64,000 bases of DNA from UBA1351 sp965140555 (GTDB taxonomy: Bacteria; Bacillota; Clostridia; Lachnospirales; Vallitaleaceae), in assembly GCA_965140555.1 (NCBI GenBank), contig OZ223259.1, positions 620,001 to 684,000 on the forward strand, written 5' to 3'. Each line of letters opens with the position of its first letter. The first letter of the stretch is position 1. Position numbers and translations under genes: made by a program. A model generated the notes under the pieces. The model made no database searches. It was not told the origin of the DNA and was given only the letters and a program-made list of their open reading frames with translations. Positions 41,285 to 50,901 of the stretch are shown in pieces.

Positions 41285-41587
41285 TTATTTGAAACTTTCA
41301 AAAATCCCTGAAAATCCAGTCATGACCATGACGTCTTTGACCTCTTCCTGTAAGTTTAGAATATGCATCTCACCTTCTTGTACCTTGGTATTCTTTCCAA
41401 CAGTCAATAGGGTACGAAGACCTGCACTGGATACATAAGGACACTCACTCATATCAATAACTAACTTACAATGAGGTTCAATAACACTTAACAGTTCTTG
41501 CGTCACTTGATCACTGGAGTGACCGTCCAGATCGCCGATAAGCTGAACATGAATGGCATCCGCTTTCACTGTCTTTTTAATTTCCAC
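41285..41587 (-). CDS. STAS-domain anti-sigma-factor antagonist (RsbV-like), 2
   Basis: 100 residues. STAS domain with IGDLDGHSSDQVTQELLSVI and the phosphosite segment CPYVSSAGLRTLLTVGK. Clearly distinct from the STAS protein at 38773 but with the same SSAGLR core. It overlaps the AGE-family gene by 1 bp, meaning tight coupling to a metabolic enzyme at the head of the operon. Confidence 0.92.
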   Translation of the reverse strand: MEIKKTVKADAIHVQLIGDLDGHSSDQVTQELLSVIEPHCKLVIDMSECPYVSSAGLRTLLTVGKNTKVQEGEMHILNLQEEVKDVMVMTGFSGIFESFK

Positions 41588-43419
41588 TACTTAACCCCTC
41601 CTTCTGTCGGTTCAATGACCACTTTTACAACCGGTCGATAATCCACGTTCGGAAGGTCGACGATTAATGCGTCCCTATCGTAATGTATCCATGGTTTATC
41701 ATCAATAAGTACCTCTTTTATGCGAATAGAGCCTTCCGGTAATAAGTCCGGTGCAACACGAAGTTTTCCGTCTTTGAAGGCACCGACTTTTGGTTTAAAG
41801 TATAGCGTCAACGGTTTTTTGGTATGAAGAAGATTCGTATATACCGCTGCCAAATAGGTTAATTCTATGGAGTGATAACCACTCATCGAATGGCTTCCTT
41901 TCAATCGTTCCGTCCCTAGCAGATATGGCAAGCCATTATTTAATACGTTAAAATAGACAGCCCCATCATCGTGGTCTAAGAAGAACACATTATAAAACGC
42001 AGCAGATTCTCTAGCATATTTTAAATACGTCGTATCTTTTAATACACCGTAAAGGATTTGATATGCCAAAATACCTTGTTCTTGTTGCCACCATGCTTTT
42101 CTGTCATGCCATGCAAAACGATGGAAAGTTTCCTGTTCCATGGGTTGTCTCTCCATGACGTCATACCAACCAAACCGTTGAATATCCATACCTACCGTCG
42201 GCATAACCGAGGCAATCTTCTTTGCAAAATGGACATATTCGTCTTTTGGCTTGTAGCTATTAATACGCAATAGGTTCCATGCAATTTTCAAATTATGACC
42301 GACAACGCCTCGGTTCTGTTGCCATCCCCAATGATAGTCGTGGGACCAATCTTCATTGAATTTCTCCTGTACAAAAGGACTATGTTCATAGTCTTTAAAA
42401 TGTTCCGTAATAACGTCTCCTGTATATTCCAGAAAATCATAGTAACGTTGTTCTCCCGTTGCCAAGCACAGATTAATCAAATACGCCGGTGCATGGTCAC
42501 CCACCGAATTCCAATTCTTCTTTCCTTTATTATCACCTAGTCCATCCGAACGAGGGTCAAGAAAAATCGGATCAATATGGGAAAAATAACCACCTTTTTC
42601 TTTATCACGGAAAAATTTTTCAAATAAATCCATCGTTAGTTCAATATCTCTTAATATGGTGTTATCGCCTGTAATCCGGAAGGTTTGCGTCAATCCTGCT
42701 AAGGCATATATTTGCTCATACATAGGAATGGCATCATAGTCATCGCCAAATTCCGAGGTAAATACCTTATGCTCTTTACCTGCCTTCACATCAATGCCAT
42801 GATACCAATACACAATATTTTCATCGGTGTCATAGAATTTCATATGATCTTGCAAATACTTTGAACCTTTTTCAGCTGCTTCTAGAAAAACTTCTTCCCC
42901 TGTTAACATATAGGCAGAAGCCAAGCCGTATACCAATCTGGATATGGTATCTGTTTCTTGACGGAATCCTGATATATGTTCTCCTGAAAGGGAAATTGAT
43001 GTACGGTACTTGCTATAGTCAATCTCATCTGCAAATTGGGCACGTATAAAAAAATCCGCAATTTCTCGTGCCTGATCAACCCACCAATCCGGTTCTTCAA
43101 ATCGGAAATCCGCAGTATCTTTCCCCACAAAATCCATACATTTTGCTTCAAAGACATACTCGTTTTTATCATTGCCTCCCGGATAAAAAATTCCATAGAC
43201 AAACAAGACTTGATTCGGTTTTAATAGATTCGGTATCTGTGCTGTGCAGTCCATATAGGGTTCATCTAGATTACGTAACATACGGGCATATAAGTTGGCA
43301 CCTAATATAACCTCAAATTCCCTATCGTCTGTTGTCTTCATGGTAAACGTGTTCCCACCCTCATATGCTGTGACATAGCCGGATATAAGATCTGAAAATT
43401 CCAAATGATTCAGTTGCAT
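41587..43419 (-). CDS. AGE-family sugar epimerase/isomerase-like protein
   Basis: 610 residues. After an N-terminal domain of about 115 residues unlike the core, an (alpha/alpha)6-barrel of the N-acylglucosamine 2-epimerase/cellobiose 2-epimerase superfamily follows: GHNLKIAWNLLRI, then FAWHDRKAWWQQEQGILAYQ, and GAVYFNVLNNGLPYL. A C-terminal beta domain (about 530-610) ends the protein. Family members interconvert sugar epimers at C2, but the extra domains make the reaction uncertain; glycosidase or phosphorylase-like roles are possible. First gene of the operon, GGAGGAAT 3-8 nt before ATG 43419, divergent from the XRE regulator. Confidence 0.8.
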   Translation of the reverse strand: MQLNHLEFSDLISGYVTAYEGGNTFTMKTTDDREFEVILGANLYARMLRNLDEPYMDCTAQIPNLLKPNQVLFVYGIFYPGGNDKNEYVFEAKCMDFVGKDTADFRFEEPDWWVDQAREIADFFIRAQFADEIDYSKYRTSISLSGEHISGFRQETDTISRLVYGLASAYMLTGEEVFLEAAEKGSKYLQDHMKFYDTDENIVYWYHGIDVKAGKEHKVFTSEFGDDYDAIPMYEQIYALAGLTQTFRITGDNTILRDIELTMDLFEKFFRDKEKGGYFSHIDPIFLDPRSDGLGDNKGKKNWNSVGDHAPAYLINLCLATGEQRYYDFLEYTGDVITEHFKDYEHSPFVQEKFNEDWSHDYHWGWQQNRGVVGHNLKIAWNLLRINSYKPKDEYVHFAKKIASVMPTVGMDIQRFGWYDVMERQPMEQETFHRFAWHDRKAWWQQEQGILAYQILYGVLKDTTYLKYARESAAFYNVFFLDHDDGAVYFNVLNNGLPYLLGTERLKGSHSMSGYHSIELTYLAAVYTNLLHTKKPLTLYFKPKVGAFKDGKLRVAPDLLPEGSIRIKEVLIDDKPWIHYDRDALIVDLPNVDYRPVVKVVIEPTEGGVK

Positions 43420-43515
43420 AATATTCCTCCTTCACGATATATGGACCTACTAACTGCATCCCACTGCCTATACTCCAATAACAAAATATGCATCAGACTG
43501 ACTATGGGTCGCTCT

Positions 43516-43543
43516 TTGCTTTCTAAAAGAATTATATTATAAT
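43516..43543 (+). promoter_or_regulatory. Promoter of the XRE/TPR regulator
   Basis: TTGCTT (43516-43521), 16-bp spacer, TATAAT (43538-43543), 52 bp before the GTG start. On the opposite strand no sigma-A promoter is obvious for the AGE operon. A weak alternative-sigma-like pair, GTTATT (43482-43477), 14 bp, GGGATG (43462-43457), loosely resembles sigma-B promoters (GTTT...GGGTAT). Confidence 0.5.
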
Positions 43544-43595
43544 AAGATAGAGGCTGGGGAGTGAAAAAAATTAGTATGGACAAGGGGGCAATATT

Positions 43596-44570
43596 GTGTT
43601 ATATAGTGCTAAAGCTTTTGGTGCGGTTTTTTCTGAACTGCGCAAATACAAAGGATATTCAATAGATGAATTGGCAACACTCTCTACTGTTTCAAAACGT
43701 ACCTTGCAACATATCGAACACGGAAATCATCTGGCAAAACTGGATACACTCTTGCTACTCTCCTTTTATTTGGATACAAATCTTGTAGAAGTGCTTCTTT
43801 CTTGTAAAGAAGAACGGGAGGCTGTTTTGGATGACTTGCTTTATCATTTTTCTGAAGATATGTGCCAGTATCGTTATGAGCATGTCCCCGATTATATTGC
43901 CCAACTTTATGAGTTATATTCAAGTAAGCGCTATGACAAACGCTTAGTTGAAGATGCCATGTTCTTCAACACATTGGAATCGAGTATTTTCTGGCTTCGT
44001 GGTATAGATGCCTCGTGTAATCTCCATGAATTCCAACGAGCGGAAATTTACTTAATTACGGGACTGTCCATTCGACATACCACGTTGACATTGGATACCA
44101 TCACCGATTTTGATTTGAATAATTTAGAAATCTCCCTTCTTAATGCTCTCGTCGGTAATCGCATACGATTCGGCCATTTGGAATATTGTCACTATCTTCT
44201 CCAATATGCTCGTTCACAATATGATCAACACATGACTTATGATTTACCCCTAGCCTCCAGTCTTCTCCTTAATTTAGGTCATCTTTATCTGGAGAATCAT
44301 AATTATATTTATGCAAAAAAAACAGCCGAAGAGGCTTTATACCTTTTCGACCGCCACACAACGATACCTTATCGGTGTGATTTTATACTCATACTGTCCT
44401 TATGTAATTATAAATTGGGTATTACCCATTCCTATGATGCCATTTATGATGCTCTAATATTATTCCGTTTTGATGAAAAAGAACATTTGATTCCCTCTAT
44501 CAAAGAGCGTCTCGCTGACCATCATGATGTTTTTCTTGCTGACGATGCTCTCTACTTTTTGCCTCGATAA
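43596..44570 (+). CDS. XRE-type HTH regulator with helical-repeat C-terminus
   Basis: 324 residues from GTG 43596 (AAGGGGG 7 nt upstream). N-terminal XRE HTH: ELRKYKGYSIDELATLSTVS then KRTLQHIEHG. The remaining 250 residues are helical, TPR-like (ASSLLLNLGHLYLENHNYIY, AKKTAEEALYLF), as in Rgg/PlcR-type regulators that bind peptides or small ligands. It diverges from the partner-switching operon and is its most obvious local regulator. Its 3' end overlaps the convergent DUF1456 gene by 19 bp. Confidence 0.85.
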   Translation: MLYSAKAFGAVFSELRKYKGYSIDELATLSTVSKRTLQHIEHGNHLAKLDTLLLLSFYLDTNLVEVLLSCKEEREAVLDDLLYHFSEDMCQYRYEHVPDYIAQLYELYSSKRYDKRLVEDAMFFNTLESSIFWLRGIDASCNLHEFQRAEIYLITGLSIRHTTLTLDTITDFDLNNLEISLLNALVGNRIRFGHLEYCHYLLQYARSQYDQHMTYDLPLASSLLLNLGHLYLENHNYIYAKKTAEEALYLFDRHTTIPYRCDFILILSLCNYKLGITHSYDAIYDALILFRFDEKEHLIPSIKERLADHHDVFLADDALYFLPR

Positions 44571-45073
44571 GTTATCGTTAATCCTTTTAAGAAACTACGG
44601 GCGTATTTGTCCATACATTGTCTATAATGTTTATGGTCTTCTTTTCTAAAGAAAGCGCCTAACTCAGCCTTTGATACAGGAACACCGGCATTCTCAAAAA
44701 CTTTATGCATCCCTTCACTATCCAGATTCATAGCAATTTTCACTTTCTTGAGTAGTACATTATTCGGGTTTTTCCCCTCTCTTAAAAGCATTGGTGGTTT
44801 CATCACCTTGCCGTCCTTATCTTTCTTAACGCCGCGTTTTTCTACAATTAAACCATTCAAGAAACTTTCCAAATATGCATTACTACAAGGCATACTGGAT
44901 TCTTTACCATCTTCTATTTCATCGTAGTTATAGCTTTCTTCTGTTTTTGATAAAAGCTTTGCTACGTCCTCAAGAGTGACCGATACACCACCCTGTTCAA
45001 AAATACGAATCATTTTTTTATCTGATATATCCAGTGCGTAGCGTAATCGTATCAAAATATCGTTGTTATCCAT
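44552..45073 (-). CDS. yehS: DUF1456 family protein (YehS-like)
   Basis: 173 residues holding two DUF1456 units: NDILIRLRYALDISDKKMIR (about 4-70) and NNVLLKKVKIAMNLDSEGMH (about 103-170), each ending in a YxxCxDxYxxxFLxGL-like pattern (HYRQCMDKYARSFLKGL). Widespread bacterial family without an established function. No signal peptide. Convergent with the XRE regulator, overlapping by 19 bp. The protein is usual length for the family (about 160). Confidence 0.9.
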   Translation of the reverse strand: MDNNDILIRLRYALDISDKKMIRIFEQGGVSVTLEDVAKLLSKTEESYNYDEIEDGKESSMPCSNAYLESFLNGLIVEKRGVKKDKDGKVMKPPMLLREGKNPNNVLLKKVKIAMNLDSEGMHKVFENAGVPVSKAELGAFFRKEDHKHYRQCMDKYARSFLKGLTITYRGKK

Positions 45074-45172
45074 TATATACCTCTTGCTTTCTTTGCCTAT
45101 ATCACCTTATATAGTCAAGGTGTCTCCTCTCAAGTATACTATGAAAAGAGCACATTAGCCAGCAGGTTATGG

Positions 45173-46942
45173 TCATTCCTCAATGACAATGGAATTTCCT
45201 TGAATCATTTTTGCCTGTTTTTTCAAATCACTCATGTAGCGTGATAATGATTCAACTGATTGAAAGTGACTAAGATTGTTATAAATACCGGATATAGATA
45301 ACGTTACTAAGGGGTGTTCCTTTAAAACCCCTTCACGATCATGAGCCGTAATATAGCCTTTTTTATAGTCCTCTTCTGCATAGAACGTAACCTTTACCTC
45401 TTCAAAAGTTCTAATTAATCTCTCACAAATCTCCATGGCATACTCTTTTGATGTTTCCATGACAAAAATAAAATCATCACCACCTATATGCCCGATAAAG
45501 CTGTTATAGGGTAAGCTTGTTTTGATTTCCCCTTTTATAATTTCAGATACTTTCTTAATGAATTGATCGCCACTCTCAAATCCATAGATATCATTATAGG
45601 GTTTAAAAAAATCAAAATCGAGATAGAGGACAGCACAGGCCGGTTTATATAAAATGAGATCATTCAATACCCGATTGATAATAATATTCCCGGGTAAGCG
45701 TGTCAATGGGTTCAATTCTTTTGCCATTTGCGTTTCAATGGTTATTAAATGTTGCAACAAGGCATTGATTGAAATGGTACCATAAAATTCACCCTCTAGG
45801 GTTACGACGATAATATCATAAATCTTTGTTCTATCCCTTGACATCGCCTTTGTGGATACCTCCGATATAGGTGCATGATAATCAACCATTAGAAGATCAA
45901 TATCCATAATATGACTGGCCGGTTTCTTCGCATAGAGAGACAGTCCATATCTAGAGGACAAAATAGTCAAAAGATTTTCACGCATAATAATACCTACAGG
46001 CCTATTCTTTTCATCTATAATTGTAAGTCCTTCAACGCTATTATTCTCAATGATATGCTTTGCGGCCATACAATCAATATCTGCCGTTATATATAATTTA
46101 TGATTGATAAGAGACCCGATCATATCCTTTGCATCTCGAAACAAATGCATATCGGCATTACTACGATTCTTACTCTTAATGCCTTCGATAACATCCTTAT
46201 CTAATCGTCTCAAATTCTTCTCCGGATATTGAAACAGATAGCCTTGACCATAATGAACGCCCATTTCTATGAGCTTGGACAGTTCATTTTCTGTTTCTAT
46301 TCCTTCTGCAATGAGGCGTATATTCGTTGTAATGGAAAAATTGAGAAAGGCGGCTATAAGGGCTTCCTTGAAAGAATCTTGATCAATATCTCGAATGAGC
46401 TCCATATCTATCTTTATAAAGTGAGGTTGGGTTTCTCGAATTGTCCTTAGCCCTGAATATCCTGCACCCACATCATCTATTGCAATTTTATAATGCTGGG
46501 CTTTATAGTAATTTAATACCTCTTTGAATTGCTCATAATCTGAAATCATAGACCGTTCCGTAAGTTCCAAAACGATATTATTCGGCTTCAAGCCTTTTTC
46601 CTCCATGATTTTTCGAATTTCTGCCCCTTCCTCCTTCTCCTTTATTTCCGGGTGCCGTACAATCATAATCCTAGGGGTTACATTAATAAATAACCGCTGA
46701 CTTGCTTCGAGTCCTTCTACATTCTCAATCGCTTTCTTTAGTAACACATATTCTAGCTCATGGGTTAAGCCTTTCTCATTTGCACTCTCAATCAAATCAA
46801 TAGGTGAATAGAAAGACGATTCTACCGGACCACGACTCAACGCTTCATAACCCATCACTTCACCGGTAATCAAGTTTACAATGGGTTGATATAATGTATC
46901 AATTTGCTCGTTCATAATAATTTCTTCTATTGTTGGCTTCAT
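45173..46942 (-). CDS. EAL-CBS-GGDEF cyclic-di-GMP protein
   Basis: 589 residues, no membrane segment. EAL phosphodiesterase domain first (about 8-245): YEALSRG in the EAL position, VLELTERS, IAIDDVGAGYSGL, PHFIKIDMELI and LIAEGIETENEL are all kept, so it is probably active. A CBS pair follows (about 265-375), which usually binds adenosyl ligands. The C-terminal GGDEF domain (about 410-585) has GGDDF in the active-site loop, still acidic, so cyclase activity is possible. The same layout is known for cytosolic c-di-GMP regulators sensing nucleotide state. Monocistronic. Confidence 0.92.
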   Translation of the reverse strand: MKPTIEEIIMNEQIDTLYQPIVNLITGEVMGYEALSRGPVESSFYSPIDLIESANEKGLTHELEYVLLKKAIENVEGLEASQRLFINVTPRIMIVRHPEIKEKEEGAEIRKIMEEKGLKPNNIVLELTERSMISDYEQFKEVLNYYKAQHYKIAIDDVGAGYSGLRTIRETQPHFIKIDMELIRDIDQDSFKEALIAAFLNFSITTNIRLIAEGIETENELSKLIEMGVHYGQGYLFQYPEKNLRRLDKDVIEGIKSKNRSNADMHLFRDAKDMIGSLINHKLYITADIDCMAAKHIIENNSVEGLTIIDEKNRPVGIIMRENLLTILSSRYGLSLYAKKPASHIMDIDLLMVDYHAPISEVSTKAMSRDRTKIYDIIVVTLEGEFYGTISINALLQHLITIETQMAKELNPLTRLPGNIIINRVLNDLILYKPACAVLYLDFDFFKPYNDIYGFESGDQFIKKVSEIIKGEIKTSLPYNSFIGHIGGDDFIFVMETSKEYAMEICERLIRTFEEVKVTFYAEEDYKKGYITAHDREGVLKEHPLVTLSISGIYNNLSHFQSVESLSRYMSDLKKQAKMIQGNSIVIEE

Positions 46943-47090
46943 AAAACCCCCACGAATAACAATGCCTTTGCTTTCAAAAAACCGAATTAGGACTTATGCC
47001 TCACAACTCTATTGCTACTATGAGTTTAGACCTATCCTAATGAATTAACAAGTTACTTTGCACACTGTTAATAGCAATTTTACATTCATT

Positions 47091-47807
47091 TTACTTCAAA
47101 CGATGTTCACTATAAAAATCAATAAAGGCTTCCTGAACAACCTTCCTACGACTTCGACTCATTTTAATTTTACCCTGTCCTTCTAACTCCACAAAGTCTG
47201 TTTTCATTCGTGTTACATATATTAGATTGATAAGAGAACTTTTATTACAGCGAACAAACTGAGCTTCTTGAAGAAACTCTTCTGTCTCCTTTAGTGAGCC
47301 TAATTTTTTATACGTTCCTTTTATGGTGTAGAAATAGAGCCAATGATCCATCACTTCAACACACACAATATCCTTAGCGTTAAGAATAACACCCCCATCA
47401 TCCCCCGGTATAATAATCGTTAAGTCTTCTCGGTCTTTTATTGTCTGCAATGCTTCCTCTAATTTACGAAAGAGCATCTCTTTTGCAACAGGCTTTATCA
47501 AATAATCAAATGCATTGACTTCATACCCTTTTGCAGCAAATTGAGGCATGTTCGTCACAAAAAATATTAAGGTCAAATCACTCGATTTTCTTATGAATTC
47601 TGCAACTTCTATGCCTGACATGTGGGGCATCTCTATATCAAGGAAAACCACATCGTAGTTCGGTTGATAGTTTGCAATAAAGGAAAGACCACTGTCATAA
47701 ACCTCTAGTGTGTAGCTATCCTCTCTTCCTTCAAAGAATAACGCAATCATTTGTTTGACATCATTCAAATAGGTTTTATTGTCATCGACCAACGCAATCT
47801 TAATCAT
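47091..47807 (-). CDS. LytTR-family response regulator (orphan)
   Basis: 238 residues. Receiver domain with DD (8-9), phospho-acceptor D57 in VVFLDIEMPHMSG and Lys in DYLIKPVAKE. LytTR DNA-binding domain (about 135-235) with VRCNKSSLINLIYVTRM. No kinase gene is adjacent, unlike the related pair at 56093-58122, whose kinase might phosphorylate both. About 150 bp separate it from the upstream GH3 gene, with a hairpin between. Confidence 0.9.
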   Translation of the reverse strand: MIKIALVDDNKTYLNDVKQMIALFFEGREDSYTLEVYDSGLSFIANYQPNYDVVFLDIEMPHMSGIEVAEFIRKSSDLTLIFFVTNMPQFAAKGYEVNAFDYLIKPVAKEMLFRKLEEALQTIKDREDLTIIIPGDDGGVILNAKDIVCVEVMDHWLYFYTIKGTYKKLGSLKETEEFLQEAQFVRCNKSSLINLIYVTRMKTDFVELEGQGKIKMSRSRRKVVQEAFIDFYSEHRLK

Positions 47808-47884
47808 ACTATTCCTCTTTCATACTCTTTTCCCTATTATAACATGCTTACACCCTCAAATATAGTAGAGCTAGGAAAGTATAC

Positions 47885-47937
47885 AGAAAGGGCACATCTC
47901 CCGGTAACTTTCATTACCGGCACATGCGCCCTTTTTC
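47885..47937 (-). terminator. Hairpin terminator after the membrane-anchored GH3 gene
   Basis: Imperfect stem of about 20 bp (AAAGGGC...CCGGTAA with TTACCGG...GCCCTTT) and a short loop, 20 bp after the GH3 stop on the minus strand. The T tail is short (TTTCTG). On the plus strand it is followed by TTTTTC. It isolates the GH3 gene from the LytTR gene. Confidence 0.6.
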
Positions 47938-47956
47938 AGTCTATTGATTCTATTCT

Positions 47957-50863
47957 TTATTCTTGTGTTTCTTTTTTGCGACGAATTGAAACAATAAATC
48001 CGATAATCAACAGAAGTACTATGGCAATATCGGCACCGATTTGGACTTTCTTCCATGTCGGCATTGTCATTGTAATCGTTGTACCCGGAACAATTCCATT
48101 CATTGCATTGCTATTAGCAACTGTATAGAATAAACGATGTGCTGTCTTTCTCAAGTTTGTAACTGCTGTAGCACTCGTTGTATCTTCAAAGGATTTCATG
48201 GAATCAAAGGTAATATAATAATCTGTACCATTGGCAATCCCTTGGTCAGCGTACATATACTGATAAAGGTTGAAGTCTGATACAACAACACCTTCAAAGC
48301 CCCATTCTGACCGGAGAACATCTTCTAAAAGTGCTGAATTTCCACCTGCCCATGTTGCTCCGACACGGTTAAAGGAACTCATAATACCTGTCGCTGCCTG
48401 CATAGGTTCCTCGACAATAGTACCTTCATCATCTGCAATATAGCGTATGGTTGTCGTTGCATTCTTGACCGCTTTTTCAAAACCTTTTAAATATATTTCC
48501 CGAATAGCTTGTTCATTTGCCCATGTTGCTACACCATTGTCCACACGGTTCGTTTCTTGATCATTCAAGACGAAATGTTTCATATAGGCATAAACACCCT
48601 TATCTGCTGCGCCTTCAACAACCGCCTGTGCCATAACAGCACTTAGAATAGGATCTTCTGAATAATATTCAAAATTACGTCCGGCAAATGGAGAACGATG
48701 CACATTAAGCGCCGGTGCAAACCATCCGTTAACGTCATTTTCTATGGCCTCATTACCAACCATACGTCCCATTTCTTTCGCTAAGTCTTTATTATATGAA
48801 GCTGCAATAACCACTTCCGCCGGATATGCTGTTCCGGATACTGCTGCACCCATGAAGGAATTTAAACCGGCAGGTCCGTCTAATTCAACTGTCGCTGGTT
48901 TATTGACGGATGCAACTTCAAGCGTTGTATAGGCACCATTAAGAATAACATCCACAATCTCCTGTGGCTTAATTTGATCTAGGAGTAATTCCCATGCCGG
49001 ATCATTATAGTCTTTACCACGCATATCAATTAACGATAAGCCATTCTTAGCCTCTGTTGTCGGCATTTCCAAGTCCGGATTCAGATTGTCTTCCACTGAA
49101 TAAGGTTGGAACTCGGCAATGATACCTTCATCAGCCTGTCTATCAGCATCTGTCGGTGCTGTAGGGAATGTACCTTCAAAATCACTTCTTGAGAAATTTG
49201 TAATAAAACCTTCTTGAGCTGTATCTGTAAATAAACGCGATATATCATCAAAACGATTTGTAGCTGCTACATCATCAGAAGGTCGTTTATTATCTTCTCC
49301 ATAGACAACGGTTTCATCCACCTCGTAAGCAATGGTATCAATACCTTCTTTGATCGTATGGGAATCTGTTTGGATACGGATGTCATACGTACCCGCGTCT
49401 AATACATAAGCCTTAGCATCTTTATAATCGTAAGAAGCCATGTCTTCAACCGGGAAGGTGACGTTAACGACCTCAGATGCACCCGGTTCAAGAACCGATG
49501 TTTTGGCAAAACCTGCAAGAACGACTTCAGATTTTTCGATACCTCCGTCATAATATGGCGCAGAATAATACACTTGGACAACATCTTTTCCTGCAACATC
49601 ACCGGTATTCGTTACTTCGACATCAAGACTAATATTGCCGTCAATACCTTCTGTTTTTTGATTTTTCAATGTCCAATCAAAAGATGTGTAGCTAAGTCCA
49701 TATCCAAAAGGATAGACAACAGCTTCATCATAATTGATAAATCCTTCAACTGCTGCTGTTTCATAGTAGCGATAGCCGATATAAATACCTTCTTCATATT
49801 GTACAAAAGGTGCTTTCTTAAATCCGTTGCTTTCTTCAATATTGTCATACACATTGTGTCCGAAATTAACAAATGTCGGATCTTGTGTGAAATCTGAAGG
49901 ATAGATATCGACTGTATGACCGGATGGATTTATTGTACCGTTTAATATACGTCCGGCTGAATTAAAGCCTGTCTTACCTGGGAATCCTACCCATAAAACG
50001 GCATCAATATCCGGGTCGTTTTCTAACACGCCAAGTTCCATAGCGGCACTTGAATTTATAATTACGATTACATTATCAAAATTTTCTTTTGCCATTTCCA
50101 ATACTTGGAATTCATCATAGGCAATCTCTAACTGATGTTGACCCTCTACATAGTGGTCATCCCAGCCTTTCATATCTTGAACTAAGTCTCCACCTTCGCC
50201 TGCCGGACGACTGATGGTCACAATCGCTGCATCATTGTAGACGGCAAAGCTGTCTTTCGCCTCTTGTGTATAATTTTCTACCGGCATTTCTCCTGTCATA
50301 TATGTTGACTCATCCGGTTTGTCCATAACAATTTCAGATTTAGGATTATCATAGACTCTCGTTTCCCCTAATGTACCTTGTTTTGTTGTAAAAGTTGTGT
50401 AGCCTTCAAGTATGGAATAAACGGTCTCATTCACTTCAAAGTCCGCATTTTCCAATCCCTTTTTCAAGGTAATCAGTCCTTCTGATGAGGACGAACCGGA
50501 GCCGGAACCACCATAAACTGAATCTGCACTCCCGCGACCTAAAAGGGTTACTTTAGATGCTTGTGCAAGGGGTAATGTTCCGTTGTTTTTCAACAAAACA
50601 AATCCTTCATCAGCTATGTTTTGCACAAGATTTCCGGCTGCTTCTTCTAAAGCCTCTTTGTTCTCATAGTCCATTGTGTAATAGTCACTATCCCAATCTT
50701 CTGTTCCTTCTGCCTTTTCAATGATCATATCACCTGTACCTAAATATAAGTTCGCATGCGCTTCAAATATAACTAAAGCTACATTCACCGCAATAACGAG
50801 TACAAGAAATAATGCTAAAACAATCTTCCCCACATGCTTGGTTTTTTTTCTTTTTTGTTCCAT
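47957..50863 (-). CDS. Membrane-anchored GH3 glycoside hydrolase with reversed domain order
   Basis: 968 residues. A membrane helix near the N-terminus (about 12-32) and another at the C-terminus (about 948-963) bracket an external enzyme. The GH3 C-terminal alpha/beta domain comes first (ADEGFVLLKNNGTLPLAQAS, KVTLLGRGSADSVYGGSGSG), then a fibronectin-III-like domain (about 430-530). The GH3 TIM barrel is last (about 590-900), with APALNVHRSPFAGRNFEYYS, KHFVLNDQETNR and the nucleophile D863 in VVVSDFNLY. This swapped order is known from a few rumen beta-glucosidases. It probably trims glycans at the cell surface. It is 38 bp after the GtrA gene. Confidence 0.9.
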   Translation of the reverse strand: MEQKRKKTKHVGKIVLALFLVLVIAVNVALVIFEAHANLYLGTGDMIIEKAEGTEDWDSDYYTMDYENKEALEEAAGNLVQNIADEGFVLLKNNGTLPLAQASKVTLLGRGSADSVYGGSGSGSSSSEGLITLKKGLENADFEVNETVYSILEGYTTFTTKQGTLGETRVYDNPKSEIVMDKPDESTYMTGEMPVENYTQEAKDSFAVYNDAAIVTISRPAGEGGDLVQDMKGWDDHYVEGQHQLEIAYDEFQVLEMAKENFDNVIVIINSSAAMELGVLENDPDIDAVLWVGFPGKTGFNSAGRILNGTINPSGHTVDIYPSDFTQDPTFVNFGHNVYDNIEESNGFKKAPFVQYEEGIYIGYRYYETAAVEGFINYDEAVVYPFGYGLSYTSFDWTLKNQKTEGIDGNISLDVEVTNTGDVAGKDVVQVYYSAPYYDGGIEKSEVVLAGFAKTSVLEPGASEVVNVTFPVEDMASYDYKDAKAYVLDAGTYDIRIQTDSHTIKEGIDTIAYEVDETVVYGEDNKRPSDDVAATNRFDDISRLFTDTAQEGFITNFSRSDFEGTFPTAPTDADRQADEGIIAEFQPYSVEDNLNPDLEMPTTEAKNGLSLIDMRGKDYNDPAWELLLDQIKPQEIVDVILNGAYTTLEVASVNKPATVELDGPAGLNSFMGAAVSGTAYPAEVVIAASYNKDLAKEMGRMVGNEAIENDVNGWFAPALNVHRSPFAGRNFEYYSEDPILSAVMAQAVVEGAADKGVYAYMKHFVLNDQETNRVDNGVATWANEQAIREIYLKGFEKAVKNATTTIRYIADDEGTIVEEPMQAATGIMSSFNRVGATWAGGNSALLEDVLRSEWGFEGVVVSDFNLYQYMYADQGIANGTDYYITFDSMKSFEDTTSATAVTNLRKTAHRLFYTVANSNAMNGIVPGTTITMTMPTWKKVQIGADIAIVLLLIIGFIVSIRRKKETQE

Positions 50864-50901
50864 AGACTTCTATTCCTCCTTAGTTTTTTTTCTACACGGT
50901 T

